This document shows, in pieces, positions 42,751 to 52,940 of a DNA stretch of 64,000 nucleotides. The translations under genes and the position numbers were made by a program. Source of the stretch: an uncultured Alphaproteobacteria bacterium (GTDB lineage Bacteria; Pseudomonadota; Alphaproteobacteria; HIMB59; GCA-002718135); the NCBI GenBank assembly GCA_902572735.1, contig CACGGX010000001.1, positions 62,001-126,000 of the forward strand, written 5' to 3'. Every line of letters begins with the position of its first letter. Positions within the stretch are counted from its first letter, which is position 1. The notes beneath the pieces were generated by a model. The model did not search any database and had not been told where the DNA came from. It was given only the letters and a program-made list of their open reading frames with translations.

Positions 42751-44676
42751 ATGATGGAAATTAAAAAAAATTGGATTGAAGAAGGGAAAATTGACTCAGA
42801 GACATATTCTTCACTCTATAACTACTCGATAGAAAACAATGAGAATTTTTGGAAAACACAAGGGGAGAGAATAGACTGGTACAAGAAATATACAAAGACA
42901 AAAAATGTAAAATATTCAGCTAAGGATGTCAGTATAAAATGGTTTGAAGATGGTGAACTTAACGTATCATATAATTGTATCGATAGGCACGCAAAAAAAA
43001 ATCCTGATAGAATTGCAATAATTTGGGAAGGCGATGATCCAAAAGAAACAAAAAAAATAACTTATAATGAATTATTATTAAATGTATCTAAGGCAGCTAA
43101 TGTTCTAAAAAAGATTGGGGTTCAAAAGGGTGATAGAGTAACAATTTATCTTACGATGATACCTGAACTTGCATATATAATGTTAGCGTGTTCAAGAATT
43201 GGTGCTGTTCACTCCATTATTTTTGGAGGTTTTTCCGCAGATTCAATTGCGGGAAGAATCCAAGATTGTGGATCAGAATTTGTTGTTACTGCTAATGAAG
43301 GTATTAGAGGAGGGAAAAAAATTCCTTTAAAATTAATCACTGACCAAGCATTAGAGACATGTCCAGAAGTTAAAAAATGTTTAATTATAAAAAGAACAAA
43401 TGAAAATTTAAAACTTAAAAATGGTAGAGATGTTTTTTACGATGACCTTGTTAAAGATGTTGAGGATTATTGCGAACCAGAGGTTCTAAATGCAGAGGAT
43501 CCTTTATTTATCTTATATACATCTGGTTCTACAGGTAAGCCTAAAGGGGTAATGCATACAACTGGTGGATACATAGTCTACGCTTCAATGACTCATGAGT
43601 ATATATTTAATTATAAACCAAAAGATATTTATTGGTGTACTGCTGACATTGGTTGGATTACCGGACATAGTTATATTATTTATGGACCTCTTGCTAATGG
43701 AGCGACAACTCTTATGTTCGAAGGTGTTCCAAATTATCCTGATTTTTCCAGATTTTGGGAGATAGTTGATAAACATCAGGTTAATATATTCTATACTGCT
43801 CCTACTGCTATAAGAGCGTTAATGCGAGAGGGTGATGAATATGTTGAGAAAACTAAAAGAACATCATTAAAGCTTTTAGGTAGTGTTGGTGAACCTATTA
43901 ATCCAGAAGCATGGAAGTGGTACTTTGAGGTGCCTGGTAAATCAAAATGTCCTATTGTTGACACATGGTGGCAAACTGAAACTGGGGGAATTATGATTTC
44001 TCCGCAAACAGGAGCAATGCAATTGAAACCTGGTTCAGCTTCAAAACCTTTTTTTGGTATAGAACCGTGTGTAGTAAACAAAGAAGGTAGAGAATTGGAA
44101 GGTGAATGCGAAGGGATGCTATGTTTAAAAAGCTCATGGCCTGGTCAGATGCGAACTGTTTATGGTGATCATGACAGATTTATTAAAACTTATTTTTCAC
44201 AATTTGATGGTAAATATTTCACTGGAGATGGGTGCAGAAGAGATAAAGATGGTTATTACTGGATAACAGGGAGAGTTGATGATGTTATCATTGTCTCAGG
44301 TCACAATTTAGGTACCGCTGAAATAGAAAGTGCCTTTGTATCACATAAAGATGTATCAGAAGCAGCTGTTGTTGGCTATCCTCACGAAATAAAAGGTAAT
44401 GGTTTATATTGCTATGTATCTCTTAAGGCTGGCATCGAAGAATCAGATGGTTTAGTCAATGACTTAAAAAAAACAATAAGAGAAAAAATTGGACCAATTG
44501 CTACTCCTGATTTCATACATATAACTTCTGGATTGCCTAAAACTCGATCAGGTAAGATTATGAGAAGGATTTTAAGAAAAATTGCTTGCAACGATTTTGA
44601 AAACTTGGGTGATACATCAACTTTGGCAGACCCATCAGTTGTAAATAATTTAATAGAAAATAGAAAAAATAAATAG
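42751..44676 (+). CDS. acs: acetyl-CoA synthetase
   Basis: A 641-aa AMP-forming acyl-CoA synthetase. The adenylate-forming motif is [34 protein letters not shown] and [13 protein letters not shown] are Acs-specific, and [20 protein letters not shown] and the acetylatable Lys of [18 protein letters not shown] close the C-terminal domain. It lets the cell use acetate. Two adjacent ATGs begin the frame. It converges on tdk with a 3-nt gap. Confidence 0.96.
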   Translation: MMEIKKNWIEEGKIDSETYSSLYNYSIENNENFWKTQGERIDWYKKYTKTKNVKYSAKDVSIKWFEDGELNVSYNCIDRHAKKNPDRIAIIWEGDDPKETKKITYNELLLNVSKAANVLKKIGVQKGDRVTIYLTMIPELAYIMLACSRIGAVHSIIFGGFSADSIAGRIQDCGSEFVVTANEGIRGGKKIPLKLITDQALETCPEVKKCLIIKRTNENLKLKNGRDVFYDDLVKDVEDYCEPEVLNAEDPLFILYTSGSTGKPKGVMHTTGGYIVYASMTHEYIFNYKPKDIYWCTADIGWITGHSYIIYGPLANGATTLMFEGVPNYPDFSRFWEIVDKHQVNIFYTAPTAIRALMREGDEYVEKTKRTSLKLLGSVGEPINPEAWKWYFEVPGKSKCPIVDTWWQTETGGIMISPQTGAMQLKPGSASKPFFGIEPCVVNKEGRELEGECEGMLCLKSSWPGQMRTVYGDHDRFIKTYFSQFDGKYFTGDGCRRDKDGYYWITGRVDDVIIVSGHNLGTAEIESAFVSHKDVSEAAVVGYPHEIKGNGLYCYVSLKAGIEESDGLVNDLKKTIREKIGPIATPDFIHITSGLPKTRSGKIMRRILRKIACNDFENLGDTSTLADPSVVNNLIENRKNK

Positions 44677-44679
44677 AGA

Positions 44680-45231
44680 TTATCTGGGCTCCCAATGCTT
44701 AAGACATCGGGGTTCATAAATATTTGCTGCGCCCACTTGAGTCCTTTCTCCGCCTACAGTTTTTCTATAAGTTTTGGTTGCCTCAACTCCACAAACATTA
44801 CAAAAACCATATATTTTAACAATCTTATCTGATAAACCCAGAAGCATTGAAGATGTTTCCCAAGGTTTTCCTCTTGAATCTTGATCAAGACCAGCACAAA
44901 CAACGTCTATTCCTTTATTCAATAAACTCTCAACATTTTTTAGGGTTTCGTGTGTATCCATAAATTGGATTTCATCCAGAAAAACCATATCGACATATTT
45001 TTTATTAAAATTAAATTTAGTTAATGTCGTTTCCCAATTATTCATTGCATAACATTCGTGACTAAGATCATTGTGAGTTATAATTTTCTCATTAGAGTAT
45101 CTATTATCAATACTAGGTTTAATAACTATAATTTTTTTATTTTGGTGCTTTGCCCAAAGAATTCTTTTTAATAATTCACTTGTTTTGCCTGCAAACATTG
45201 CACCAACGATAGTTTCAAGATTACCTCGCAT
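44680..45231 (-). CDS. tdk: thymidine kinase
   Basis: A 183-aa type II thymidine kinase. Walker A is VGAMFAGKTSELLKRI, the Asp-Glu of Walker B is in MVFLDEIQFMD, and the zinc ribbon Cys are in CNVCG and RCLKH. The substrate lasso is present (GGERTQVGAANIYEPRC). It salvages thymidine to dTMP. Single-gene unit. Confidence 0.95.
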   Translation of the reverse strand: MRGNLETIVGAMFAGKTSELLKRILWAKHQNKKIIVIKPSIDNRYSNEKIITHNDLSHECYAMNNWETTLTKFNFNKKYVDMVFLDEIQFMDTHETLKNVESLLNKGIDVVCAGLDQDSRGKPWETSSMLLGLSDKIVKIYGFCNVCGVEATKTYRKTVGGERTQVGAANIYEPRCLKHWEPR

Positions 45232-45301
45232 AACTCAATATATTTTATTTTTATTTTTTATTATATAACTAATTTTGATAAATTATGAATTATTTATAAT
45301 A

Positions 45302-46582
45302 ATGATAAAGGGTGAAAAAGTAAGATTTGATATTCATAATATACTATTTTCAATTTATAAATTAAATCTAACTTTAAATAATAACTTTATAAAAAAAATT
45401 ATTAATAGGCAAAAAAGAGAAGATATTGCTTTATTGCATAGTGTAACGTTAAACTCTATGAGATATCATTTACACTGTCTTAAGATAATAGATAAATATA
45501 TCAAAAAAAAAATTAGAGATCATGAAAAAATATTATTAATAAGCGCCATTACTCAAATTGTTTTTTTAGAATTTAAAGAATATGCCGTTATAAATTGCTC
45601 TGTAGAAATAGCTAAAAAATTAAAATTATATTCTGGACTTATTAATGCTTGTTTGAAAAATATAGCTAAAGATAAAATTGAGTTAAAAAAAATAAATATA
45701 AATTTTGATAATTTTCCATCATGGTTTCAAAAAGAAACTAATTATTTTTCTGATAATGAAAAAAGTCAATTTTTAAAATATTTTCACAATGAACCAAATA
45801 TTCATATAGTATTTAAAGATGAAAATAAATTGGAGAATTTCGAAGAAAAATTAATTAAAACATCAAAAGTATCAGGGTTTTTGTTGAATAAAAAAGATAT
45901 TACAAAAAAAAAATCTTTTGCTAGAGGTGATTGGTGGGTTCAAGATTTTAGCTCTTTTTTTCCATTACATAATTTTCTAGAAAAAAATAAAAATAAAAAA
46001 TTTCTTGATGCTTGTGCTGCTCCTGGTGGAAAAGCATTTCAGCTTCTTTCTAAAAATCTTAGTGTTACTCTAAATGATAAAAGTAGAGCGAGAATTGAAA
46101 TCCTTAAATCTAATTTAAAACGTTTAAAATATAATCCTCAAATATTAAACAAGGACTTTACAAAATTTAGTGAAGTAGAAAAATACGATTGTATTATAAT
46201 TGATGCTCCTTGCTCATCTGTAGGAACAATAAGGAAAAATCCAGAAATACTATTTAAAAAAAAAGGACCAAATTTTAAGGAGCTAAATTTTTTACAGAAA
46301 AATATGCTAGATAAAGCATCAGTTTTAGTAAATCAGAATGGATGCATAATATATATGGCTTGTTCTTTTTTTAAAAATGAAACTATCGATCAAATAAACA
46401 CTTTTCTCAAAAAAAATAGTAATTTCTTACTTTTAAATTTTAAATTAATTAAAGAAAACATTAACTACTCTAAACTTATAAAAGAAAACTTCATGATAAC
46501 CTTACCTGACAATATATTGAATAACAGTACAGATGGATATTTTGCAGCATACTTAAAGAAAAAAGACAATGATAGTATTTAG
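45302..46582 (+). CDS. rsmB: 16S rRNA (cytosine-5) methyltransferase, RsmB type
   Basis: A 426-aa protein with an N-terminal NusB-like RNA-binding domain (LISAITQIVFLEFKEYAVINCSVEIAKK) and a C-terminal m5C methyltransferase. SAM motif I is LDACAAPGGKAFQLL. The two catalytic Cys are in IIDAPCSSVGTIRKNPEI (motif IV) and IIYMACSFFKNE (motif VI). Homologues methylate C967 of 16S rRNA. The frame opens at TTG 45275 but ATG 45302 is preferred. It is followed by the heparinase-like gene with a 14-nt overlap. Confidence 0.88.
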   Translation: MIKGEKVRFDIHNILFSIYKLNLTLNNNFIKKIINRQKREDIALLHSVTLNSMRYHLHCLKIIDKYIKKKIRDHEKILLISAITQIVFLEFKEYAVINCSVEIAKKLKLYSGLINACLKNIAKDKIELKKININFDNFPSWFQKETNYFSDNEKSQFLKYFHNEPNIHIVFKDENKLENFEEKLIKTSKVSGFLLNKKDITKKKSFARGDWWVQDFSSFFPLHNFLEKNKNKKFLDACAAPGGKAFQLLSKNLSVTLNDKSRARIEILKSNLKRLKYNPQILNKDFTKFSEVEKYDCIIIDAPCSSVGTIRKNPEILFKKKGPNFKELNFLQKNMLDKASVLVNQNGCIIYMACSFFKNETIDQINTFLKKNSNFLLLNFKLIKENINYSKLIKENFMITLPDNILNNSTDGYFAAYLKKKDNDSI

Positions 46583-48098
46583 AAAGATAATATTAATATT
46601 TATAGTTTTAAAATTTAGATCAATAAAAAACTTATCCTATCTTGATCTTAATTTTAGAAAAATAGATTTTACTAATTACAAGCTGATAAAATCATTTATC
46701 TTTAAAAACAATTTTTATTTGAATAAAAATAAAAATATTCATAGTTTTGATTTTTTAAATTTCTCTAATAAACTTGGAGGAAAAATAGGAATAAATTTAT
46801 CTAAAAATTCAATTTTTGGGTGGTTTAAATTTTATAGAAATAAATTAGGCTTCCCTTGGTCTGAAGATTTATCATCTAAAAGATTAGTTAATCTTTTGTA
46901 TAATTATGAATACATAAATTCTTCAGCATCTTTAAGTGATAAGAAAAAACTAGATTTAATTATTTATTTTCATATCCAAAGAATATTATTTGATTTTAAT
47001 TACAAAAAAATAACAGAAATTACATCATTTGATTTAATTGCATATTTATTATCATGCTCAATTATAAAGAAAATTAATAGAAAAAATATTGCGTATGTTA
47101 AATTTATTGTAGAAAATCAGATTGACAAACTAGGAATGCATAAAAGTTATAATATACTAGAGCATTCTAAATTTATAAATAATCTTAATGAAATAAAAAA
47201 TATTTTACTTTTTTTTAAGTTTAGGGAATCAAAAATATTTGATGAAGTAATTTTAAAAATGACATCAATCTTAAACGAGTACTTTCACACAGATGGCACA
47301 ATACCATTATTTAATGGATCAAATAATATTTATACAAAAAGTGTATATGAGTCTTTAAATAAAGATCATTATTTAAAAAAAAGAAAATTTTTAAATGTAG
47401 AAAATGGAATTGCTTTTTATTCAGATAAAAATAAGAGGATTTTTTTTGATGTAGTTCAGCCAAATAAAGATATGACAAGTACTAACTTAAGCGCTGGAAC
47501 TTTATCAATTGAAGTAAGTGGTTTTGGGGAAAAAATACTTTCTAATTGTGGCAGTACAGAAAGTTTTGGTAAAAATCCAGAATATTTAAGATATAGCGCT
47601 GCACACTCAACAATAATTTTACAGAATACTAATATAAGTGAGATAAAAGAAGGTAATCCACATATAAAATTTCCACAATCTGTAGTCTTTAGAAAAGAAA
47701 CAAATAATAAACAAGAGATATTTGAAGGATCGCATAATGGATACTTAAAAAAATTTAATAAAATAATTAAAAGAAAACTAATTATAAATAAAAATATAGA
47801 TAAAATAGAAGGTGAGGACAGTTTAATATCTTACAAAGAAAGCAATAATAAATTAATTTATCACATTAGATTCCACTTAGTGGACGAGATGACACTTAAT
47901 TTTACAAATAATAAGAAAAATATAATTTTGAAAACAAAAAAAAATAATATTTGGTTGTTTAAAAGTAATACAGAATTAATAATCGAGGACAGCATATTGG
48001 TTGATAATAATCTTACAAAACCTACTAAACAAATTGTTATTAAAGGTATATTGTCAGACAAGAAAATTTTAGAAAAATGGTCGTTAGAAAAAATTTAA
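46569..48098 (+). CDS. heparinase II/III family protein
   Basis: A 509-aa protein of the heparinase II/III-like family. An N-terminal helical (alpha/alpha toroid) part is followed by EYFHTDGTIPLFNGSNNIYT and a beta-rich C-terminal domain (SAGTLSIEVSGFGEKILSNCG, RYSAAHSTIILQNTN, FRKETNNKQEIFEGSHNGY). In Alphaproteobacteria it typically sits between rsmB and purH, as here. The real substrate is unknown; the family name reflects fold, not proof of heparin cleavage. Confidence 0.82.
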   Translation: MIVFRKIILIFIVLKFRSIKNLSYLDLNFRKIDFTNYKLIKSFIFKNNFYLNKNKNIHSFDFLNFSNKLGGKIGINLSKNSIFGWFKFYRNKLGFPWSEDLSSKRLVNLLYNYEYINSSASLSDKKKLDLIIYFHIQRILFDFNYKKITEITSFDLIAYLLSCSIIKKINRKNIAYVKFIVENQIDKLGMHKSYNILEHSKFINNLNEIKNILLFFKFRESKIFDEVILKMTSILNEYFHTDGTIPLFNGSNNIYTKSVYESLNKDHYLKKRKFLNVENGIAFYSDKNKRIFFDVVQPNKDMTSTNLSAGTLSIEVSGFGEKILSNCGSTESFGKNPEYLRYSAAHSTIILQNTNISEIKEGNPHIKFPQSVVFRKETNNKQEIFEGSHNGYLKKFNKIIKRKLIINKNIDKIEGEDSLISYKESNNKLIYHIRFHLVDEMTLNFTNNKKNIILKTKKNNIWLFKSNTELIIEDSILVDNNLTKPTKQIVIKGILSDKKILEKWSLEKI

Positions 48099-48676
48099 AA
48101 AATAAATTTGCATTAATATCAGTGTTTAATAAGAACAATTTAAATTATCTTTGTACTAATTTAAATAAACAAGGATATAGGTTTATATCTAGTGGTGCTA
48201 CAGGTAATAAAATACGAGATATGGGATTTAAATGCCAAGATATTTCAAAAATAACTAAATTTAAAGAAATGTTTGAGGGAAGAGTTAAGACGCTAAACCC
48301 ATTAATATATAGCTCTATACTTTATAAAAGAGAAAATAAATTTCATATAAAAGATTTTCTATCATTAAAAATACCTGAAATAGATATAGTTGTTGTCAAC
48401 TTGTATCCTTTCAAAAAATATTCAAAAGAAAAAAATTATGATCAAATAATTGAGATGATAGATATAGGGGGGCCAAGTCTATTAAGAGCTGCAGGAAAAA
48501 ATTATAAATATATCACTGCAATATTGAATACAAAAGACTATAAAAAATTGATTCAAAATTTAAAAAAAAATAATGGAGTGACTGATCTAAATTTTAGAAA
48601 AAAAATGGCAATTAAGGTTTTTAAAGAAACTTCTAATTATGATAAAGTTATTTCTAATTGGTTGGATGAAAACTAA
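48077..48676 (+). CDS. purH: PurH N-terminal part: IMP cyclohydrolase domain (frame 1)
   Basis: A 199-aa product covering the MGS-like IMP cyclohydrolase half of PurH: FALISVFNKNNL, YRFISSGATGNKIRDMG, MFEGRVKTLNPLIYSSIL, IDIVVVNLYPF and EMIDIGGPSLLRAAGKNYKYI. It stops at SNWLDEN just before the inter-domain linker. The second domain continues in another frame (48666-49583). Removing one A from the GAAAAC at 48668-48673 would join the two into one protein of about 500 aa, close to the usual 510-530 aa. It is either a split gene, a +1 frameshift site, or a sequence error. It overlaps the heparinase gene by 22 nt. Confidence 0.88.
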   Translation: MVVRKNLKNKFALISVFNKNNLNYLCTNLNKQGYRFISSGATGNKIRDMGFKCQDISKITKFKEMFEGRVKTLNPLIYSSILYKRENKFHIKDFLSLKIPEIDIVVVNLYPFKKYSKEKNYDQIIEMIDIGGPSLLRAAGKNYKYITAILNTKDYKKLIQNLKKNNGVTDLNFRKKMAIKVFKETSNYDKVISNWLDEN

Positions 48677-49583
48677 GATTAATAAAATTAAATTAAGATA
48701 TGGAGAAAACCCAAATCAAAGTGCGTATCTAATTAATAATGTAAAAAAATCTATTTTTAGTTATCAAATTAGTGGAAAAAAAATAAGTTATAATAATTTA
48801 ATTGATGTTGATAGTGGTTTGAGGTGTTTGGAAGAGTTCAAGGAACCTACTTCGATAATTATAAAACACACAAATCCTTGTGGTGTAGCTTCTTCAAAAA
48901 ATATTGAAAGTGCTTTTGTTAAGTCTTTTCAAAGTGATCCTAAGAGCGCTTTTGGAGGGATAATTTTTTTAAATAGAAAAGTGAGCTATAGTCTAGCGAA
49001 AATAATAATTAAAAGTTTTTTTGAGATGGTTGTTGCAAGTAGTTTTGAAGAAGATGCTATAAAAATATTAAAAAAGAAAAGAAATTTAATTTTATTAAAA
49101 ATACCAAGTTCAAAAAAGAAGATTATAGAATATAAATCAACCCTTTTTGGTGATCTTTATCAGACTAAAGATGTTACACCAATTAACAAAAAATTCTTGA
49201 AGTTAGTCTCAAAAAAAGCTGGTTCAACTAAATCAATATCTGACTTAATTTTTTCTTTAAAAGTTGCAAAACATTTAAAATCAAATGCTGTTGTGTTATC
49301 TAGAAATAAACAAACTTTAGGTTTAGGTCATGGTCAAACAAATAGAGTTGATGCATTAAATTTTGCGATAAAAAATATGAATAAGCACTTTAAAAAAAAA
49401 TTCTTCGTTTGTGCATCAGATGGTTTTTTTCCATTTACTGATAGTATAAAATTATTAGAGAAAAATGGATGTAATGTTGTTGCTCAACCAAGTGGATCAA
49501 TTAATGATAAAAAAATAATATCCTTTTCTATTAAAAAAAATATATCTCTATATTTTATTAAAAATAGACTTTTTAAACATTGA
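48666..49583 (+). CDS. purH: PurH C-terminal part: AICAR transformylase domain (frame 2)
   Basis: The second half of PurH, formyl-transfer to AICAR in purine synthesis. LRYGENPNQSAYL marks the domain start and the catalytic Lys-His is in IIIKHTNPCGVASS. SAFGGII, VLSRNKQTLGLGHGQTNRVDA and the C-terminus CASDGFFPFTDSIK...FKH are all preserved, so the domain looks functional. If translated on its own, ATG 48666 (overlapping the end of the first frame by 11 nt) or ATG 48639 could start it; neither has a clear Shine-Dalgarno. Confidence 0.88.
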   Translation: MKTKINKIKLRYGENPNQSAYLINNVKKSIFSYQISGKKISYNNLIDVDSGLRCLEEFKEPTSIIIKHTNPCGVASSKNIESAFVKSFQSDPKSAFGGIIFLNRKVSYSLAKIIIKSFFEMVVASSFEEDAIKILKKKRNLILLKIPSSKKKIIEYKSTLFGDLYQTKDVTPINKKFLKLVSKKAGSTKSISDLIFSLKVAKHLKSNAVVLSRNKQTLGLGHGQTNRVDALNFAIKNMNKHFKKKFFVCASDGFFPFTDSIKLLEKNGCNVVAQPSGSINDKKIISFSIKKNISLYFIKNRLFKH

Positions 49584-49747
49584 ATAAAAAAACTAAGATA
49601 CCAAAATATATTAAAATTCTAATAGAAAAATATCCTAAAATTTTTTCAGGTAGAAAAAATTTTCAATATCATAATGATAGAATTCTCAAATCAATTAAAA
49701 TAATAAAAAAATATTTTAATAAAAATAATTCATTAAAAAATGATTAA
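49580..49747 (+). CDS. possible 55-aa basic ORF
   Basis: A 55-codon frame from a TTG that overlaps the purH stop (TTGA) to TAA at 49745-49747. The product is rich in Lys and Ile (for example YPKIFSGRKNFQYHND) with no recognised domain. No Shine-Dalgarno and no ATG support it. In such AT-rich DNA it could be chance; it is listed because it fills the gap between purH and the next gene. Otherwise the 49584-49806 gap shows nothing. Confidence 0.25.
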   Translation: MNKKTKIPKYIKILIEKYPKIFSGRKNFQYHNDRILKSIKIIKKYFNKNNSLKND

Positions 49748-49806
49748 TTGTTTAAGTTATTTCTTGTTTTGTTTACTGAAAGTATATTTTGATATAGATA
49801 CAAAAT

Positions 49807-50400
49807 ATGAGCAAACCTAATCTTCTTTTTCCAACCCCTGTTTGGACTTTACAATTAGATAATTACAAAACTATAAATGAAAAAATGTATACTTATATTA
49901 AAGGAAATCAGATTAAAGATCAAAAAGGAATAACTAAGAGTAATGTGAAGGGATGGCATTCTCAAAACTTTGATTTAAAAGAAAATGAACCTAAAGACTT
50001 TATAAATTTCATTTCTCCATCTATAGAAAAAGTAATGACAGACATGAATTGGGAAAAAGAAAAACAATCTGTTAAAATAACTAATATGTGGTCTATTATA
50101 AACACAGGGGGTTCGACAAATTCAAGACATCAGCACGGTAACAGCAGTATTAGTGGAGCATACTATGTGAGAGCACCAAAAAACTGCGGTGATATTGTAT
50201 TTTACGATCCAAGACCTGCTGCTGTTTTTAGTTATCCAACGGCAATAAGTTCTAATTTTCTTAATGCACAAGTTAATGGAATAAGTCCTAAAGAAGGTGG
50301 ATTAATATTATTTCCAAGTTATGTTGATCACTCAGTAAATGAAAATTTATCTAAAAATGAAAGAATAGTTATAAGTTTCAATATTACAATACAAGCATAA
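49807..50400 (+). CDS. TIGR02466-type putative 2OG-Fe(II) oxygenase
   Basis: A 197-aa protein of the TIGR02466/2OG-FeII_Oxy_5 group, common in marine bacteria and phages. LFPTPVWTLQL is the typical start. SRHQHGNSSISGAYYVRAPKNCGDIVFYDPR and GGLILFPSYVDHSVNENLSKNERIVISFNI give the probable metal-binding histidines and the 2-oxoglutarate-binding Arg. It likely hydroxylates an unknown substrate. It stands alone, starting the accessory block to 55.3 kb. Confidence 0.78.
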   Translation: MSKPNLLFPTPVWTLQLDNYKTINEKMYTYIKGNQIKDQKGITKSNVKGWHSQNFDLKENEPKDFINFISPSIEKVMTDMNWEKEKQSVKITNMWSIINTGGSTNSRHQHGNSSISGAYYVRAPKNCGDIVFYDPRPAAVFSYPTAISSNFLNAQVNGISPKEGGLILFPSYVDHSVNENLSKNERIVISFNITIQA

Positions 50401-50408
50401 ACATATAG

Positions 50409-51173
50409 TTATTTAGAGTTATTTTTTGAAATACTTTCCCAAGCTTCTCCTGATTCAATTTCTTTGAGTGTCCATTGACTGTAAGCTAGATTATTAAAAA
50501 TATTATAATTTATTTTAGGATTTTCAATATTTTGAATTTTACCAATATGATTCAAACTTATTTCTGTAAAATATGCTGGGACTCCTTTTGACATTGCTAT
50601 AAAACCAGCAGTAGATTGTAAACTTACAAAAGCCCAGGCATCTCTAAGTAAATTTTCTAAAGGTTCTTTAGAAAACTTATTATGAATAATAATTTTTCTG
50701 TCAGTATATTTTTTTACTTTATTAATAGTGTCTTCAGTCCAATTAGGTGAATTGTATAATTTTTTCATTGTTTCTGATGGCTCAGAAAGAATTATATTTT
50801 TTCCAGATTTATTTTGATCTAAAATTTCAATATTAAGTTTTTTCAATCTATCGTTTGGAAAGTTGCCTCTACCATCATGTATAAAATTATTAAAAACTAT
50901 TCTAAAATAGCCATCTAAATTTATTACATTCGTTCTATTATTATTAAACAATCTTTTTGATTGATTAAAATATCCATGATCCATATAAAAAAAATTTTTT
51001 ACTTTTTTAATAATTTCTAAAGTTCCCCTTAAGACCCCATAAGTTGCAATTGTTTTGTCATACTCTCTAAAATTTTTTACGTGACATAGAAGTGAATCTG
51101 AGCCTCTTGCAAAATTATAGCACAGTGTTCTATTAATTATATGATCAGTATAAATAACGATAGGTTTTTCCAT
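50409..51173 (-). CDS. putative polysaccharide-type glycosyltransferase/surface glycan protein
   Basis: A 254-aa protein that I recognise only loosely. It has alternating beta/alpha segments, KIIIHNKFSKEPLENLLRDAWAFVSLQSTAGFIAMSKGVPAYF in the position where capsule (Kdo-type) and GT-B transferases bind nucleotide sugar, and a C-terminal SQWTLKEIESGEAWESI, which recurs in marine phage and bacterial glycan-type proteins. No signal peptide. Function is uncertain; it is convergent with the TIGR02466 gene. Confidence 0.45.
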   Translation of the reverse strand: MEKPIVIYTDHIINRTLCYNFARGSDSLLCHVKNFREYDKTIATYGVLRGTLEIIKKVKNFFYMDHGYFNQSKRLFNNNRTNVINLDGYFRIVFNNFIHDGRGNFPNDRLKKLNIEILDQNKSGKNIILSEPSETMKKLYNSPNWTEDTINKVKKYTDRKIIIHNKFSKEPLENLLRDAWAFVSLQSTAGFIAMSKGVPAYFTEISLNHIGKIQNIENPKINYNIFNNLAYSQWTLKEIESGEAWESISKNNSK

Positions 51174-51252
51174 TAGTCAATATTATAAACTAATAAGTTA
51201 CTTTATAAATATAATCATTTCTGTTATTTAGTCATAATAATATATAAGTTAT

Positions 51253-52014
51253 ATGTACAGTGTTTTACAAAATAAAAAAAATATCAAATTTAAGTTTGAA
51301 AAATTCCCTTATTTAATTATTGATGATGCTTTACCTGCTGACCTTTATAAGAAATTAAGTAATAGTTTTCCTAAATATGAAAAAATAATTGCGGGAAATG
51401 AATATAAAGAAAACTTTGCTTACAGATATAATGCTTTTAATTCACTTAGAGATAACGAAATAAGTTCGGACTGGAAAGAGTTTATAAAATTCCATACAAG
51501 TTATGAATTTTTGGAAGAATTTTATAGTATTTTTGGAGACTCAATTAAAAAAATTTATAATGTTGAAAAAGAGAGATTATTTAAAAAAGATAATATTGGT
51601 GTGAGATTTGACGGCAAAAATCACTTCAATCTAGACTGCCAATTTGTCATAAATACTCCTACAAGTGGTGAAACAAAAGTGATTGAGCCACATTTAGATA
51701 ATCCTGTAGAATTTTATGCAGCACTTTTATATATGAAAGATCATAATGATAACTCAGAGGGTGGAAATTTAACTACATATGACTTTAAAGGTAATCCAAG
51801 TTTTTATGGAAAGTCTAGAGTTAGAGAAGAAAAAGTGAATTTAATAGAAGAGATTGAATATAAACAAAATAGATTGGTGATGTTTTTAAACTCACCATAT
51901 TCAATTCACGGGGTAACAAAAAGAACAAAAACAAATTTCTATAGAAAATATATCAACATAATAGGTGAGTTTAATTTTGAATTATTCAACTATAGAAATT
52001 TTCTAGAGAAGTAA
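51253..52014 (+). CDS. 2OG-Fe(II) oxygenase superfamily protein
   Basis: A 253-aa putative dioxygenase with a double-stranded beta-helix layout. The iron triad is probably EPHLDNPVEF (His-x-Asp) and the distal His in NSPYSIHGVTKRTKT, with the Arg/Lys after it binding 2-oxoglutarate. The N-terminal FPYLIIDDALPADLYKKLSNSFP is typical of prolyl-4-hydroxylase-like and Oxy_3 members. It may hydroxylate a small molecule, sugar or peptide; no partner is obvious. Confidence 0.7.
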   Translation: MYSVLQNKKNIKFKFEKFPYLIIDDALPADLYKKLSNSFPKYEKIIAGNEYKENFAYRYNAFNSLRDNEISSDWKEFIKFHTSYEFLEEFYSIFGDSIKKIYNVEKERLFKKDNIGVRFDGKNHFNLDCQFVINTPTSGETKVIEPHLDNPVEFYAALLYMKDHNDNSEGGNLTTYDFKGNPSFYGKSRVREEKVNLIEEIEYKQNRLVMFLNSPYSIHGVTKRTKTNFYRKYINIIGEFNFELFNYRNFLEK

Positions 52015-52018
52015 AAAT

Positions 52019-52867
52019 TTATTTTTTTCTTTTATTATTATCTGAAACTTGGTTTTCCGCATTTGCACTTCCCAGATTTTGTGAATTATAATCAGTTTTA
52101 AAGTTTGAAATATCATTCAGATATTTTCCTTGAAGAGGAATTTTGAAAATTTCATCAGAAAGTTTTTGAGTTATAACAACTAATAGAATATTTTTACCTA
52201 TTTTATCTTTTGCAATTTCAATCATTTTTTGAAATTTGGAATTATTTTTGTAAGGCTTTATTTGCTCAAATAATACAGAAAAGTTATTTCCATCTAATTT
52301 TAGTTCTGCTCCATCTCTATTTGCAAGCGATATCTTGATAATTTTATAATTATTAGATGCCGCTAAGTCAGCAAAAAAAATTGGATTAAAATTATAAAAA
52401 CCGTGATTAATCCAATCAATAAATGGAAGGATATTAAGCATTATGCCATTAACCTTAGTTAGATTATGAAAATTTAGAAACAAGCTATATTGGTTAAATA
52501 CATGCTCACCCGTGCCATTGTTTATGACTAAATCATATTTCTTATCAAAATTATATGCTTCATAAATATTTTTATTTAAATCAAATTGAAAGCTTTCATA
52601 TGCACCATTTATATCAATTGATTTATAGTCTTCAAATCCAATAGAAGTAAAATAATCTTTTGTAGTAAATATTTCTTTATCTAATAAATTTTTTAAAAAT
52701 TTTTTTTGGTAAACATTTAACAGTTTATTTTGATTTAATAGATTTAATATAAATTTACTGTTAATAGAAGCTGTTTGTGAACCTAAATCAATTGCTTTGG
52801 GATTGTCATTCAAAATTATGTTTTTACATTCAAGTACATTAAAAGCAGCTACAGGATTAAAGGTCAT
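52019..52867 (-). CDS. SAM-dependent methyltransferase-like protein
   Basis: A 282-aa protein with a Rossmann-type methyltransferase core. AIDLGSQTASI is a weak motif I, YKSIDINGAYESFQFDLN is the next acidic loop, and KYDLVINNGTGEHVFNQYSLFLNFHNLTKVNGIML is motif IV/post-IV. The C-terminus is Asn/Lys-rich. Motif I is unusual in lacking GxGxG, so activity is uncertain. It converges on the oxygenase gene and diverges from the next methyltransferase. Confidence 0.6.
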   Translation of the reverse strand: MTFNPVAAFNVLECKNIILNDNPKAIDLGSQTASINSKFILNLLNQNKLLNVYQKKFLKNLLDKEIFTTKDYFTSIGFEDYKSIDINGAYESFQFDLNKNIYEAYNFDKKYDLVINNGTGEHVFNQYSLFLNFHNLTKVNGIMLNILPFIDWINHGFYNFNPIFFADLAASNNYKIIKISLANRDGAELKLDGNNFSVLFEQIKPYKNNSKFQKMIEIAKDKIGKNILLVVITQKLSDEIFKIPLQGKYLNDISNFKTDYNSQNLGSANAENQVSDNNKRKK

Positions 52868-52940
52868 TATATTTTATTTATTTAATATTTATTAATTACA
52901 TTTATATCTATAGTTAAATTGATATAATAAAGTAAGGAAG

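Noticed and set aside
48639-48665. Longer start of the second purH frame (ATG 48639)
   Set aside because: Its first nine codons overlap conserved coding sequence of the first frame; ATG 48666 is the more economical independent start, although the case is not decided.
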